Positions 8,123 through 17,094 of a DNA stretch of 64,000 nucleotides are shown in pieces (positions within the stretch are counted from its first letter, which is position 1; every line of letters begins with the position of its first letter). Origin of the DNA: Dictyobacter kobayashii (lineage in GTDB: Bacteria; Chloroflexota; Ktedonobacteria; Ktedonobacterales; Ktedonobacteraceae); contig NZ_BIFS01000001.1 of assembly GCF_003967555.1 (NCBI RefSeq), positions 2,170,001 to 2,234,000 on the forward strand. The letters run 5' to 3'. A program made the position numbers and the translations under genes. The notes below the pieces were generated by a model, which saw only the letters and a list, made by a program, of their open reading frames with translations, did no database searches and was not told the DNA's origin.

Positions 8123-9910
8123 TCAGGAGATATCCGTGGTAGGCACCTCAGAAGAAACACTTGCTAACTCTACATCGTCGAGCCAGACCTGGCCACGACC
8201 CGAAAGATGAAGACCAAAGACAATCTGTGTGCAATCCTCTGGCACATCTAATACGATCTCATAGCGCGTCCAATCACTGGTACCTGTGATAGATCGATTA
8301 TACATGCCATCAAACCGCAGTGGACCCCGAGGACCTTCAATACGCATCCACAAGCCCGCTGCTTTCTGTACTTGTTTAGCCTTAACGTATGCAGAGAAAC
8401 GAAGTCTCTGATTACTATAGGCGCTTGACCCGATCATCTGGTGCACAGTGCTAAAAACAAGCGAATCCTCTTCAGAGGATTTTAGATAAGCGCAGGCCTC
8501 GCCGCTATGAGCCATGGTAGTTTCCACCCCACATTCATGTCCTGGCGGAGTAGTATATAACCAGTATGCCAGGCCAGAGGCGAAATTGGCATTTCTAGGC
8601 TGAGCCGAGGTTAGCGCAGCGGCCTGGCGTGGCTCCTCTGCCCGCAAATGGCTGCTATGGATGAGTCGCGATGGGGTCGAGTCATTGATGTAGAAGACAA
8701 GATCAAATTCGTAGGCCAGCTCGATCATAGACCAGTAAAGAGGATCGTGCTCCGGTGAGTACATGGCACCGATCACACGATATTGATGGGGCTGTAAGAG
8801 CCAGGCACTTCTTGCTTCGTCATCGGAAAACCCCTGCAGATCAATCATCATACGCGGCAGACCAGTCGCGTGAAAGGCATATTCATAACTATCTTGTGGC
8901 GGCAATGCCACCTGTTGGGGTTGCGGCTCCTTTGGATGCTGGCGATGCAGTGCATTGCAGCTCCCCTGGTAAAAGAGCATCCCAATCGATAGGAAGGCTT
9001 CCTCATAATGCTCACTCAGATAGGTTCCCATAAATCTACGCTGCTCATTCCCGAGGGGAGCCGCTGCATGCCCATTATGGGTCCAGATAAACATCTTCGC
9101 GCCAGGAGTAGCCTGGTCAACGTGCCAGATGGCGTTCTCAGCCATAAAACAATCCCGTAACTCATAGTTAAAAGAGGAAAACATCTCTTCAGCCTGAATG
9201 ACAATGCGGGCACTATGTAGCGCATATTCGAACTCACTGGAGGAAGAGAGTCTTTCATAGATGGGGCGGCGCTGGCTGAGTAGAGAATAGGCACGCTGAA
9301 TCTGTAACTGACAGGTTTGCTTCACCTGTACTGGCTCATTACAATAGAGGCTGGGATGATCCGCAAACTCCAGGAAAGTTCCGTAAAGCTCCGTCAACTC
9401 TTCAGCAGCCGCGGGATCAACCTGCAGTACAAATGCCAGTACATTCTGCATGGCCAGATCATATGATTGCATATCGATGCCACAGAACTGTATAGCCGGA
9501 GCCGATCCACGCCGCTCATTGTATAATCGCATCCAATAGATAATATCTAACATCTCCTGCGTCTTCCAGGTCCAGAAGCGCAAACCATCCAGCAGGCTAA
9601 GTGGATCACCATGCCCATGACAAACGAACTCATTGATGCGTTGGGCCTCTACCCAGCCTTCCTCGATAGCGAACAGGGTAAATCCCTTCTCCTTGACCAG
9701 AAATTCCAGAAGTCGATGTTTTAACGTAAAAAACTCATGTGTACCATGAGTTGCTTCACCACAAGCCACAATACGAGCACTACCTACAATATCCGCGAAT
9801 GGTTGAAGGTCGCGATTATCACCACCCGGCAACGTGCTCCCAAAAGCAATCGCATACTCTTTCAACCACATAATCACATCTTCCAACTTTGTAACGTGCT
9901 GCTCTTGCAT
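8123..9910 (-). CDS. erythromycin esterase family protein with C-terminal carbohydrate-binding-like domain
   Basis: A 595-residue protein. The N-terminal 400 residues belong to the Ere family, which hydrolyses macrolide lactone rings in known members: GEATHGTHEFF with the catalytic His region near residues 50-60, FAIEEGW, and FIWTHNGHAA near residue 265. From about residue 430 a jelly-roll segment starts (NANFASGLAYW .. SGEACAYLKS .. WTRYEIVLDVP .. GQVWLDDVEL), typical of galactose-binding-like modules. The two-domain layout is longer than the usual 400-430 residues. GGGAGGGG sits just before the ATG. Real resistance activity cannot be read from sequence; many Ere homologues have unknown substrates. 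Confidence 0.82.
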   Translation of the reverse strand: MQEQHVTKLEDVIMWLKEYAIAFGSTLPGGDNRDLQPFADIVGSARIVACGEATHGTHEFFTLKHRLLEFLVKEKGFTLFAIEEGWVEAQRINEFVCHGHGDPLSLLDGLRFWTWKTQEMLDIIYWMRLYNERRGSAPAIQFCGIDMQSYDLAMQNVLAFVLQVDPAAAEELTELYGTFLEFADHPSLYCNEPVQVKQTCQLQIQRAYSLLSQRRPIYERLSSSSEFEYALHSARIVIQAEEMFSSFNYELRDCFMAENAIWHVDQATPGAKMFIWTHNGHAAAPLGNEQRRFMGTYLSEHYEEAFLSIGMLFYQGSCNALHRQHPKEPQPQQVALPPQDSYEYAFHATGLPRMMIDLQGFSDDEARSAWLLQPHQYRVIGAMYSPEHDPLYWSMIELAYEFDLVFYINDSTPSRLIHSSHLRAEEPRQAAALTSAQPRNANFASGLAYWLYTTPPGHECGVETTMAHSGEACAYLKSSEEDSLVFSTVHQMIGSSAYSNQRLRFSAYVKAKQVQKAAGLWMRIEGPRGPLRFDGMYNRSITGTSDWTRYEIVLDVPEDCTQIVFGLHLSGRGQVWLDDVELASVSSEVPTTDIS

Positions 9911-10043
9911 ATACCCCTCCCTGAACCTTCACATCAACAGGTTCCTCTATTATATACGAGCAAAGGGGGTTATTTGTTATATTTATACTTTTGGGTATAT
10001 TTTTAAGTTAAATTATACAAGAAATATGGAATATAAATCATAA

Positions 10044-10092
10044 TATAAGAAAAAGGGGATAGCCATCAGGTGGCTATCCCCTTTTTCTTATA
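10044..10092. terminator. 22-bp perfect hairpin with A/T tails
   Basis: Arms 10044-10065 and 10071-10092, loop TCAGG. The A-run on one flank and T-run on the other make it a bidirectional intrinsic terminator. It stands beyond the stop of the minus-strand aldehyde dehydrogenase gene, the likely client. Confidence 0.8.
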
Positions 10093-10168
10093 ATGTGCCT
10101 TACTCCCATCCTCATGGGAAGCTTGCCGCTCTTGTGCGGGCGTGAGCTGGCGCGCCCGCACTTTTTTC

Positions 10169-10219
10169 CTTATGTGGTGCTAAAAAGTGCGCTGGGCGCA
10201 CTTTCTAGCACCACATAAG
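10169..10219. terminator. 23-bp hairpin near the aldehyde dehydrogenase stop
   Basis: Arms 10169-10191 and 10197-10219 pair with one mismatch. The core A-run/GTGCG-CGCAC/T-run resembles other palindromes here. Together with 10044-10092 it fills the 360-bp gap between two minus-strand genes; the rest of the gap shows nothing. Confidence 0.65.
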
Positions 10220-10269
10220 AAGATTCCTTGAGCGCCGAAGGCGCGCAACCTCAGATCTCAAGGTGAATT

Positions 10270-11757
10270 TTAGTGCTTGCGAGGTGGATAAGAAATAAAG
10301 ACGCTCTTCAGCTCGCAGAACTCATTTACAGAGTCGGGACCCAGTTCACGGTGCCCATTGCCACTATTTTTCATGCCACCAAATGGCAGATGAATCTCTG
10401 AACCAGTGGTGCCTGCGTTGATGTAGACAAGGCCCGATTCGATATCGCGCATGGCTCTGAAGGCCAGGCGAGCATCTTCAGTAAAGATGCCAGTCGAGAG
10501 TCCATATTCAGTCGAGTTGGCTACTGTAATGGCCTCTTCATATGAATTAACTGGAATGAGGGAGAGGAATGGGCCAAAGACTTCTTCCTGCGCGATACGC
10601 ATATCGGGTGAGACATCGCCAAAGATAGTCGGTTGGTAATAGGCACCTTCCTGGTAGGCCTCCTCAATGAGTGGTGCGCCACCTGTGAGCAGGCGTGCTC
10701 CTTCCTGTTTACCAATCTGTGCATAGGCATCCACAGCTTTGACGCGGCCACGATTAACCAGCGGACCAACCTCAGTCTGAGCTTCCAGGCCATCGCCAAT
10801 ACGCAGTTGCTCAGCAGCAGCCACCAGACGATCCACAAACGCGTTATAAGCTGCGCGATGGATAATGACACGACTGGTCGCGGTACAACGCTGTCCAGTG
10901 GTCCCAAAAGCGCCCAGGGTAATATTGTTGGCGGCAAGATCCAGATCGGCATCATCCATAATAATAACGGCGTTTTTGCCACCCAGTTCCAGGGCGCAGC
11001 GCCGTAAATCGCGGCCACACAGTTCCGCCACCCGCCGTCCGACCTCATTTGATCCGGTGAGTGAAATCATATTGATCTTCTTATGGCTGGCCAGAGCATC
11101 CCCCAGGGTACCTCCCGGACCAGTGATAACGTTAAAGACGCCATCTGGCAATCCCGCCTCTTGCAAAATTTCGGCCAGTTTTAAAGTAAGCAAAGGAGTA
11201 TCGCTGGCAGGCTTGAGGATCACGGCGTTACCAGCCAGAAGGGCCGGGAAGGTTTTCCAGGCCGGGATAGCCAGCGGAAAATTCCAGGGTGTAATAATGC
11301 CCACAATTCCGATTGGCTGGCGAATGGTCAGGCAGAACTTATCGGGAAGGCCGGAAGGAACGGTCTCGCCTTCGGCGCGGCGCCCCTCGCCCGCGACAAA
11401 TTTAGCCACATCAATGGCCGTCTGGACATCGCCCCGCGTCTCTCTTAAAATTTTGCCCATCTCACGTGTCATCAAAGTGGCCAGCTCTTCATGGCTTTTC
11501 TCTAATAACAGGGCGGTACGTAAGAGGATTTCACCACGCGCAGGCGCAGGCAGCGCGGCCCAGCCACGCTGTGCCTTTACAGCCGCCGTAACCGCTTCTT
11601 CCAGATCAGTTGTATCAGACAGCTGATAGTGTCCGATCACCTCCTGTGTATGAGCGGGATTGGTGCTGGCAAAGGTTTCACCACTATGTGAATTACGCCA
11701 TTGGCCGGCAATAAAATTCTGATAGACGGGGGATGCGGTTGAGGATGTGTGTACCAT
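10270..11757 (-). CDS. NAD(P)-dependent aldehyde dehydrogenase
   Basis: A 495-residue cytosolic enzyme of the ALDH superfamily, oxidising an aldehyde to the acid. Seen: Asn in TPWNFPLAIP, KPAS for cofactor ribose, SLTGSNEVGRR, general base Glu in LELGGKN, nucleophile Cys in TTGQRCTATSR near residue 290, and EEVFGPFLSL. The C-terminus SGNGHRELGPDSVNEFCELK resembles semialdehyde dehydrogenases acting on alpha-ketoglutarate, succinate or aminoadipate semialdehydes. The substrate cannot be fixed from sequence. AGGAG precedes the ATG by 7 nt. It is monocistronic with a hairpin terminator downstream. Confidence 0.9.
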   Translation of the reverse strand: MVHTSSTASPVYQNFIAGQWRNSHSGETFASTNPAHTQEVIGHYQLSDTTDLEEAVTAAVKAQRGWAALPAPARGEILLRTALLLEKSHEELATLMTREMGKILRETRGDVQTAIDVAKFVAGEGRRAEGETVPSGLPDKFCLTIRQPIGIVGIITPWNFPLAIPAWKTFPALLAGNAVILKPASDTPLLTLKLAEILQEAGLPDGVFNVITGPGGTLGDALASHKKINMISLTGSNEVGRRVAELCGRDLRRCALELGGKNAVIIMDDADLDLAANNITLGAFGTTGQRCTATSRVIIHRAAYNAFVDRLVAAAEQLRIGDGLEAQTEVGPLVNRGRVKAVDAYAQIGKQEGARLLTGGAPLIEEAYQEGAYYQPTIFGDVSPDMRIAQEEVFGPFLSLIPVNSYEEAITVANSTEYGLSTGIFTEDARLAFRAMRDIESGLVYINAGTTGSEIHLPFGGMKNSGNGHRELGPDSVNEFCELKSVFISYPPRKH

Positions 11758-11921
11758 ACTTATCTCCTGTCAGCTATATATGATGCTCTTCATTGAACGG
11801 GATAATGATTATGCTATATTTTCAAAGCCATTATATCAGAGCAAGGGCAATCTACAGAAGCTCTCCTCCAGGCCATCTGGGCTTTTTCATGTTCGTCCAG
11901 AGAGTGCAGGGAGATCACGAG

Positions 11922-12040
11922 CAAGCGATACGATGGACCTTCATTCCTGTGTGGGGTGTGTATGGTGGGCGGCTGCGTCCGCCCACCATACACACCCCAC
12001 ACTCCCAACCCGGCGCCGCAGGCACCAAAGAGGGAAATGA
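11922..12040. repeat. dispersed palindromic repeat, copy 1
   Basis: A 24-bp perfect palindrome (arms 11949-11972 and 11979-12002) with flanks that match the element at 50344-50455 along roughly 110 bp: CAAGCGATA before it, CCGGCGCC..CAGGC..CCAAAG after it. Loop and several arm bases differ in compensated pairs between the copies. It occupies the gap between divergent genes, so it is not simply a terminator. Confidence 0.7.
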
Positions 12041-12166
12041 AAAAGCCCTGCCAGGGGAACAGACAAGGAATATTTTGCTGAGTATCCATTGTTACATTTA
12101 GGCGAGGAATTTATTTCAATTATTGCAGAGAATATGCAGGTCTCATCCAGAAAGAGAGTTCACAGC

Positions 12167-13825
12167 ATGGTCAATCGCCCTACGCATCCTTATTCGGGGT
12201 ATGCGCGACGAGCAACCCTGGCATTCACCTTTTTTAGCCTATTCCTGACCGTGTTAGCGGCCTGTGGTGGAAGCAATACTGGCACAACGTCAGCCCCACA
12301 AAGCACTAATCTGGCTCAGCAACAGGTATTGAATTTCCCCAATGTCGGCATTAACGATCTGGCAGTGTTTGATCCAGCTCAGGGACCAGACGGCAATTCG
12401 GCCCAGGCTGTCAATATGATATATAGCGGGCTGGTCAAAAACGACCAGAATCTAAAAACAGTTCCAGATCAAGCTACCTGGCAGATCTCCAGCGACCAGA
12501 AGGTCTATACCTTCAAGCTCAATCCCAATGTTACATTTTCGGACGGAACACAGGTTACAGCTCAATCCTATGTTTACACATGGACACGGGCGCTACAACA
12601 GGCTACCGCTTCTCCAATTGCATCTTTCTTTATGGCCCCCATTGTAGGCGCCGATGCAATGGCTAACAATAAGGCACAGACGCTGACTGGCGTTAAAGCC
12701 ATTGATGACCATACTCTGCAGGTAACCCTGACAAAACCTACACCATACTTCCTGAGCGAGCTCAGTAATTCACTCTTCTTCCCGCTGAACCAGAAAGTCA
12801 TTGAAAAATATGGCAAACTATGGACGCAAAATGTGGCAAGCAATGGTGTAGGTACAGGTCCCTTCATGGTGAAAGATTGGCAGCATAGCAAAAAACTGGT
12901 GCTGGTCCCCAATCCACATTACTATGGAAAAAAGACCAGACTGACTCAGGTCAATATGCTGTTTGTCGTTAATCCAGCGACGGCCCTGCAAACCTATCTG
13001 GCCGGACAATATGACTTTGTCTGGAATATCTCTAGCGAGCAGCAAGTGCTGGTCAAAGATAAACCAGGGTTTGTGCGTAAACCCCTCTTGCAAAGTGATC
13101 TACTCTTTTTTGACAATACCAAAGAGCCATTCAATAAAGTAGCTGTCCGCCAGGCTTTTGCCTACGCCACCGACAAAGAGACACTGGTAAAAGACGTTTT
13201 CAAAGACACCGTGACGGTTGCGCCCACCATCATCCCTCCAGGTATGCCTGGCTATCAACCTGGCTATGCAGGCCTGGCTTATGATGCCAATAAAGCTAAA
13301 GCGCTGCTCAAATCAGCTTATCCAGACCTCAACAAGATACCCAGAATAACTTTTTCCTATCCCAGTTCTCAGGTATCAGCCAACGAGGCATCGGTGCTGC
13401 AAAGCATGTGGCAGAATGCATTGGGTATTCAGGTGAAGCTGGAACCAGTGGAATTGAGCGCCTATAATGATCGCACCTCTAAGCACGAAGTGCAATTTGG
13501 CTTCACCCAATGGGGAGCCGACTTCCCGGATCCCTATGATTGGCTGACCTTAAATCTGACCAGCAATGCCTCGAATAACAATGGCCAATGGAGCAATGCC
13601 CAGTTTGATCAGACGGTCAAAAAAGCGGAGCAGGTCACTGACCAGAATACTCGCCTCCAACTCTATAATCAGGCAGAACAGATCGCGGTCAGCGATGTAG
13701 GTTGGCTGCCCATTGACCACCAGGCTCTGGCGGCCGTCATTCCATCCTGGATTCATGGACTGACCCTGAACGGCAATGGTCTCTACTTTGGAGATTGGTC
13801 GAACATTTATATCCTGCAACACTAA
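12167..13825 (+). CDS. ABC transporter peptide-binding lipoprotein (SBP family 5)
   Basis: The extracytoplasmic receptor of an oligopeptide/dipeptide-type ABC importer, about 552 residues. An N-terminal lipoprotein signal has basic residues, a hydrophobic core and lipobox LAAC. The mature part carries family-5 features: NMIYSGLVKND, YTFKLNPNVTFSDG, GTGPFMVKDW, ADFPDPYDWL. No permease or ATPase genes are adjacent, so it works with a transporter encoded elsewhere or is an orphan receptor. The start is uncertain: ATG 12167 has AAAGAGAG upstream; 12134 is also in frame and would only lengthen the signal peptide. Confidence 0.88.
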   Translation: MVNRPTHPYSGYARRATLAFTFFSLFLTVLAACGGSNTGTTSAPQSTNLAQQQVLNFPNVGINDLAVFDPAQGPDGNSAQAVNMIYSGLVKNDQNLKTVPDQATWQISSDQKVYTFKLNPNVTFSDGTQVTAQSYVYTWTRALQQATASPIASFFMAPIVGADAMANNKAQTLTGVKAIDDHTLQVTLTKPTPYFLSELSNSLFFPLNQKVIEKYGKLWTQNVASNGVGTGPFMVKDWQHSKKLVLVPNPHYYGKKTRLTQVNMLFVVNPATALQTYLAGQYDFVWNISSEQQVLVKDKPGFVRKPLLQSDLLFFDNTKEPFNKVAVRQAFAYATDKETLVKDVFKDTVTVAPTIIPPGMPGYQPGYAGLAYDANKAKALLKSAYPDLNKIPRITFSYPSSQVSANEASVLQSMWQNALGIQVKLEPVELSAYNDRTSKHEVQFGFTQWGADFPDPYDWLTLNLTSNASNNNGQWSNAQFDQTVKKAEQVTDQNTRLQLYNQAEQIAVSDVGWLPIDHQALAAVIPSWIHGLTLNGNGLYFGDWSNIYILQH

Positions 13826-13851
13826 CTACATTACTCGCGTAGATAGACGAT

Positions 13852-13903
13852 AAAAAGCACTATCCGTATGGCTGCCATAGTAGCCATACGGATAGTGCTT
13901 TTT
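13852..13903. terminator. 22-bp perfect hairpin between convergent genes
   Basis: Arms 13852-13873 and 13882-13903, A-run on one side and T-run on the other. It separates the binding-protein gene (plus) from the DUF4177-like gene (minus) and can serve both. Confidence 0.85.
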
Positions 13904-13948
13904 GAGGGGAACGCCTCGCAGCGTGCACTTTCAGTATCTTAAGACGCT

Positions 13949-14263
13949 TTAGACGTTTTCGATGGTAGGACCACTGCCCTCGGTTGTGGTAGGTGGAGGA
14001 GTTGTTGGCGCCTCCTGCGCAGCAGCTGGCGGTGTTTGATCGGCATAATTGCCTTCCTGGGCCGCACGCTTAAATACATAATATGCGGAGTTAGCTGTCA
14101 GGGGCTGATTACTAGCCAGTTCCCAGCCATCGCGACCAATGCTATCAAAGTAACGCCGTACAAAAGCACTGCGACGCTCGTCACCAATCAATGTCTCTAC
14201 GCCTTCACAGGAGATACGTCCTCGATAATCAACGTATACAACCTTATATGCCCACTGTCCCAT
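13949..14263 (-). CDS. DUF4177-like small protein
   Basis: A 104-residue protein. The first 65 residues have the DUF4177 pattern: WAYKVVYVDY at the start, then DGWELASNQP and YYVFKR. The last 30 residues are Pro/Thr/Ala/Glu-rich and likely disordered. Function unknown. GGAAAGGAG stands 7 nt before the ATG. It converges with the peptide-binding gene across a shared terminator. Confidence 0.7.
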   Translation of the reverse strand: MGQWAYKVVYVDYRGRISCEGVETLIGDERRSAFVRRYFDSIGRDGWELASNQPLTANSAYYVFKRAAQEGNYADQTPPAAAQEAPTTPPPTTTEGSGPTIENV

Positions 14264-14279
14264 AGCATACTCCTTTCCA

Positions 14280-14839
14280 GGAAAAAAGTTTCCTTACTAT
14301 AAACACTCCACTCATCAGGGTGGCTTGAGTCTCCCATTGGTATGGCTCCATTGGCACTATATCCGATAGTACCCTCGGCCACTGCTTTTTCTGCTTAGTG
14401 CTACCTCGTCACGCCTCGCCCGCAGACATATAGCATACACATATCAGGCAGTTTAACCGAACGATCATAAAGCACCGGGTTCCACAATCAGCACTCTATT
14501 TCTCACTGGGTACCATACTAATGGTTCCTCTGCACAGTCGTAGTATACCCGGCTGAGAAGCCACCAGCACCGCTATTTCCGCCAGTCTTTTATGCCGGAA
14601 AAATTACCTGCTTGATACCTGTCTATTTCTACAGGTACTAGATGAACAGAGACACTTTCACCAGATGCGTTACGATCTCCTGAAAAAAAGCGTCTATCAT
14701 AGATAAGATACAACGTTTTATCCCAACATGCAGACACTTGTAGGGGTAGTTTCATAGTTTTAAAGAACGACAACGGAGTCCTATGGGATTGAGCAGGTAC
14801 TTATCGCCAATGCAAGGCAATTACACGAAGAGGAGTCCC
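14280..14839. other. 560-bp gap with no supported feature
   Basis: It holds only short frames without ribosome sites or recognisable products. The start of the antitoxin gene and presumably its promoter lie at the right end. No hairpin comparable to the others was seen. Confidence 0.5.
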
Positions 14840-15157
14840 ATGACAGAACATCATTTATCATTAACCGAAGTCCAGAAACAACTGGCAGATTTACCACAAT
14901 TATTGCAGCAGCTTGAAGAACCAGTTATTGTCACCAAAGACGATGAGAATGTCATGGCTATTTTATCTATGAATAAATACATGCAAATACTGGAAACAAT
15001 CGCCTCACTCAATCAGACCTTGCAGATTCTTCATGATGAAAAGTTTATGGCATCCTTTCGCCTGGCCGAACGCGGTATGAAGGCAGATACCCTGATTTCG
15101 CTGGAGCAGCTCAAAAATGAGCTGGGTTGGGAAGATGAGAACTCAGAATCAAAATGA
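14840..15157 (+). CDS. Phd/YefM-like antitoxin, no adjacent toxin
   Basis: A 105-residue protein. LTEVQKQLADLPQLL, then EEPVIVTKDDENVMAILSM and YMQILETIASL match the Phd/YefM antitoxin fold (beta-rich DNA-binding start, helical toxin-binding tail). The ATG at 14840 follows AGGAG by 4 nt; an in-frame ATG at 14783 has none. Neither flank encodes a RelE, YoeB, Doc or PIN toxin: downstream is an HTH gene on the other strand, upstream 560 bp are empty. It may be solitary or act against a distant toxin. Confidence 0.65.
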   Translation: MTEHHLSLTEVQKQLADLPQLLQQLEEPVIVTKDDENVMAILSMNKYMQILETIASLNQTLQILHDEKFMASFRLAERGMKADTLISLEQLKNELGWEDENSESK

Positions 15158-15175
15158 TGGGCACTGCAGTGCCCA

Positions 15176-15661
15176 TCACGCCTGTTCAGCCTCGCGCTTT
15201 TGCGCATCTTCAATCAAGTTGACTAATAACTGTAGCTTCTTAATTGTATGCTCCGCATTGCGTTTATTGCGTTCGTAGCCATCAGGAGCTAATTGCTGAA
15301 ACCAAAAACGGATATCCTCTTCAGAAATGTCGTACCACTTGGCATCAGCCTGCAAGCGTAAGTAGACTCGCATCTGTGGATCTTGCTTCTTACGCGCAGG
15401 CTTTGTAGCAACAGCTTCACCATTAGTCTCTTGCTCATCTTCAGCCAGCGCCTCCGCTATATCAGCGGCTGGATGCAACTCATTATAGAGTGCCTCGACA
15501 TCACCCGACCGGAAAAACACATCGCGCCCAACGCCACGATGCGTCCTTAGACGCCCCTCTTTCACCCAGAGATCCAACGTCACACGGTCGATCCCCAGAC
15601 GCCGAGCCGCCTCACCCGCATCCACAAACGCAAACCGTCCACCACCTGGCTTACTAACCAT
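15176..15661 (-). CDS. excisionase/MerR-type HTH DNA-binding protein
   Basis: A 161-residue protein. Residues 10-60 form an HTH_17-type winged helix: DAGEAARRLGIDRVTLDLWVKEGRL followed by GRDVFFRSGDVEAL. A charged Lys/Glu linker follows, then a second, helical part (MRVYLRLQADAKWYD .. IRFWFQQLAPDGYERN) that I do not recognise. AAGGAGG precedes the ATG by 9 nt. Not adjacent to an integrase, so a chromosomal regulator is likelier than a phage excisionase. Confidence 0.65.
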   Translation of the reverse strand: MVSKPGGGRFAFVDAGEAARRLGIDRVTLDLWVKEGRLRTHRGVGRDVFFRSGDVEALYNELHPAADIAEALAEDEQETNGEAVATKPARKKQDPQMRVYLRLQADAKWYDISEEDIRFWFQQLAPDGYERNKRNAEHTIKKLQLLVNLIEDAQKREAEQA

Positions 15662-15813
15662 CTTATAATCCTCCTTACAATTCTTACAATATAATGTTTG
15701 TCTGTATTATAGCCCACACAAGCGCAGCTATGTGAAGCACAAAAATTAGGAATTTAATACTTTTTATACAAGAAAATGCTTGTATATTTACGCAAAAGTA
15801 TGCTATGCTAACA

Positions 15814-15860
15814 AATAAATAAAACTTGATTTAACAAAGTTAAAACAAGTTTTATTTATT
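15814..15860. promoter_or_regulatory. 22-bp AT-rich inverted repeat upstream of the histidine kinase
   Basis: Arms 15814-15835 and 15839-15860 (AATAAATAAAACTTG / CAAGTTTTATTTATT at the outer part) pair with one mismatch around AAA. It ends 34 bp before the kinase ATG, so it is either an operator or a leader hairpin. Confidence 0.55.
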
Positions 15861-15894
15861 GTATTTTCATTGGAGTTGACAAGGGGATAGAGAG

Positions 15895-17094
15895 ATGTAT
15901 GAGAAGCAGCGCTGGTCCTGGCTATTTTCACCGTCAAACATACCTTTTGCTTTTCGGCTGCTGGCCTGTGTGACCAGCTTGCCCATCTGCGCGCTCATTT
16001 ATTGGCTCACATTCACGAAATTCTATGATAGCAGGGTTCTGATTATACCAATGGCTATCTGGGCCTGGTGTTTTGATAAAAAAGGGGCGGGCACCTATCT
16101 TTTGTGTTTCCTGACAGGATTAGGGATATACTACCTGCTATATCAGAGAAGCGGAGATAGCCTGCCAAATATCCCGATATCCATATTCATAGATATACCA
16201 ATAATGATTATAGTAGGTGGGGTCATACTATCATTTAGAAAAAAGCAGACACATAGAGATACCGAGCCATTATATATTTTAAAAGAGGAACAGAAACGGC
16301 AACATCAATTAGCGCTAGAACAGGTTCGTCAGCTTGAACAAATTAAAACGCAGTTTTTGATCAATGTCAATCATGAATTGCGCACCCCCCTTACAGCAAC
16401 CTATGGCTATTTTGAGTTGCTAAAAATGTTGTTTGAGCAGAAAGGCCAGCTCGATTACAAGACCCACGGTGCTTACTTGCAAGATGCACTGCACTACTGC
16501 GAGGATTTGTGCTCGATTGTAAACAACATTTTAGATACAATGGATATCGATAATATTCAACCTGTCCAAATCAACGAGCGCTGCAATGTGGGGCAGGTCA
16601 TTTTAGAAACTTGTGGCAATGTCGATATAGTGCAGAACGAACAAAATCGTATTCACCTACAAGTAGCGGAAGACCTGCATGTACAGGCTAATGTACATTA
16701 TCTGCGTCATATTCTGCACCAGTTACTAACCAATGCCTTTAAATACACCCCACCCGGCTCGCCTATCACCATTCGCGCCGAAGTGGATCCCGGCGAAGCA
16801 GATGTGGTCTGTATCAGTATCAAAGATATGGGACCTGGTATCCCCCTGCGCGATCAGGCCCATATTTTTGATCAGTTCGCGCGTCTCCCGCGCGATGTAG
16901 CTGGAACGATGCGAGGTGCCGGATTAGGGCTCTACATCTGCAAACACCTGGTTGAGCGCATGCAAGGACAGATCTGGGTCGAAAGCTCGGGACTACAGGG
17001 GAGAGGCAGTTGTTTTCGCTTTACACTGCCACGAGCTATCGCAGTACCAACGTCTCACACTCAATTATCACCAAAGTCAGCTCAAACATTTTGA
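15895..17094 (+). CDS. orphan membrane sensor histidine kinase
   Basis: A 399-residue kinase. Four hydrophobic segments within residues 15-118 form a membrane sensor with almost no external loop. A coiled coil (about 125-150) leads to HisKA with NVNHELRTPLTATYG, then HATPase_c with QLLTNAFKYTPPG, DMGPGIP, FDQFARL and GAGLGLYICKHL. No response regulator lies nearby. GGGGATAGAGAG precedes the ATG. The last 17 residues run past the kinase domain and overlap the end of the convergent rsmD by 13 bp. Confidence 0.88.
   Translation: MYEKQRWSWLFSPSNIPFAFRLLACVTSLPICALIYWLTFTKFYDSRVLIIPMAIWAWCFDKKGAGTYLLCFLTGLGIYYLLYQRSGDSLPNIPISIFIDIPIMIIVGGVILSFRKKQTHRDTEPLYILKEEQKRQHQLALEQVRQLEQIKTQFLINVNHELRTPLTATYGYFELLKMLFEQKGQLDYKTHGAYLQDALHYCEDLCSIVNNILDTMDIDNIQPVQINERCNVGQVILETCGNVDIVQNEQNRIHLQVAEDLHVQANVHYLRHILHQLLTNAFKYTPPGSPITIRAEVDPGEADVVCISIKDMGPGIPLRDQAHIFDQFARLPRDVAGTMRGAGLGLYICKHLVERMQGQIWVESSGLQGRGSCFRFTLPRAIAVPTSHTQLSPKSAQTF

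Noticed and set aside
14573..14773. 66-residue minus-strand frame beside the antitoxin, as a possible toxin
   Set aside because: No ribosome site, wrong orientation for a toxin-antitoxin operon, and no RelE/Doc/PIN features.
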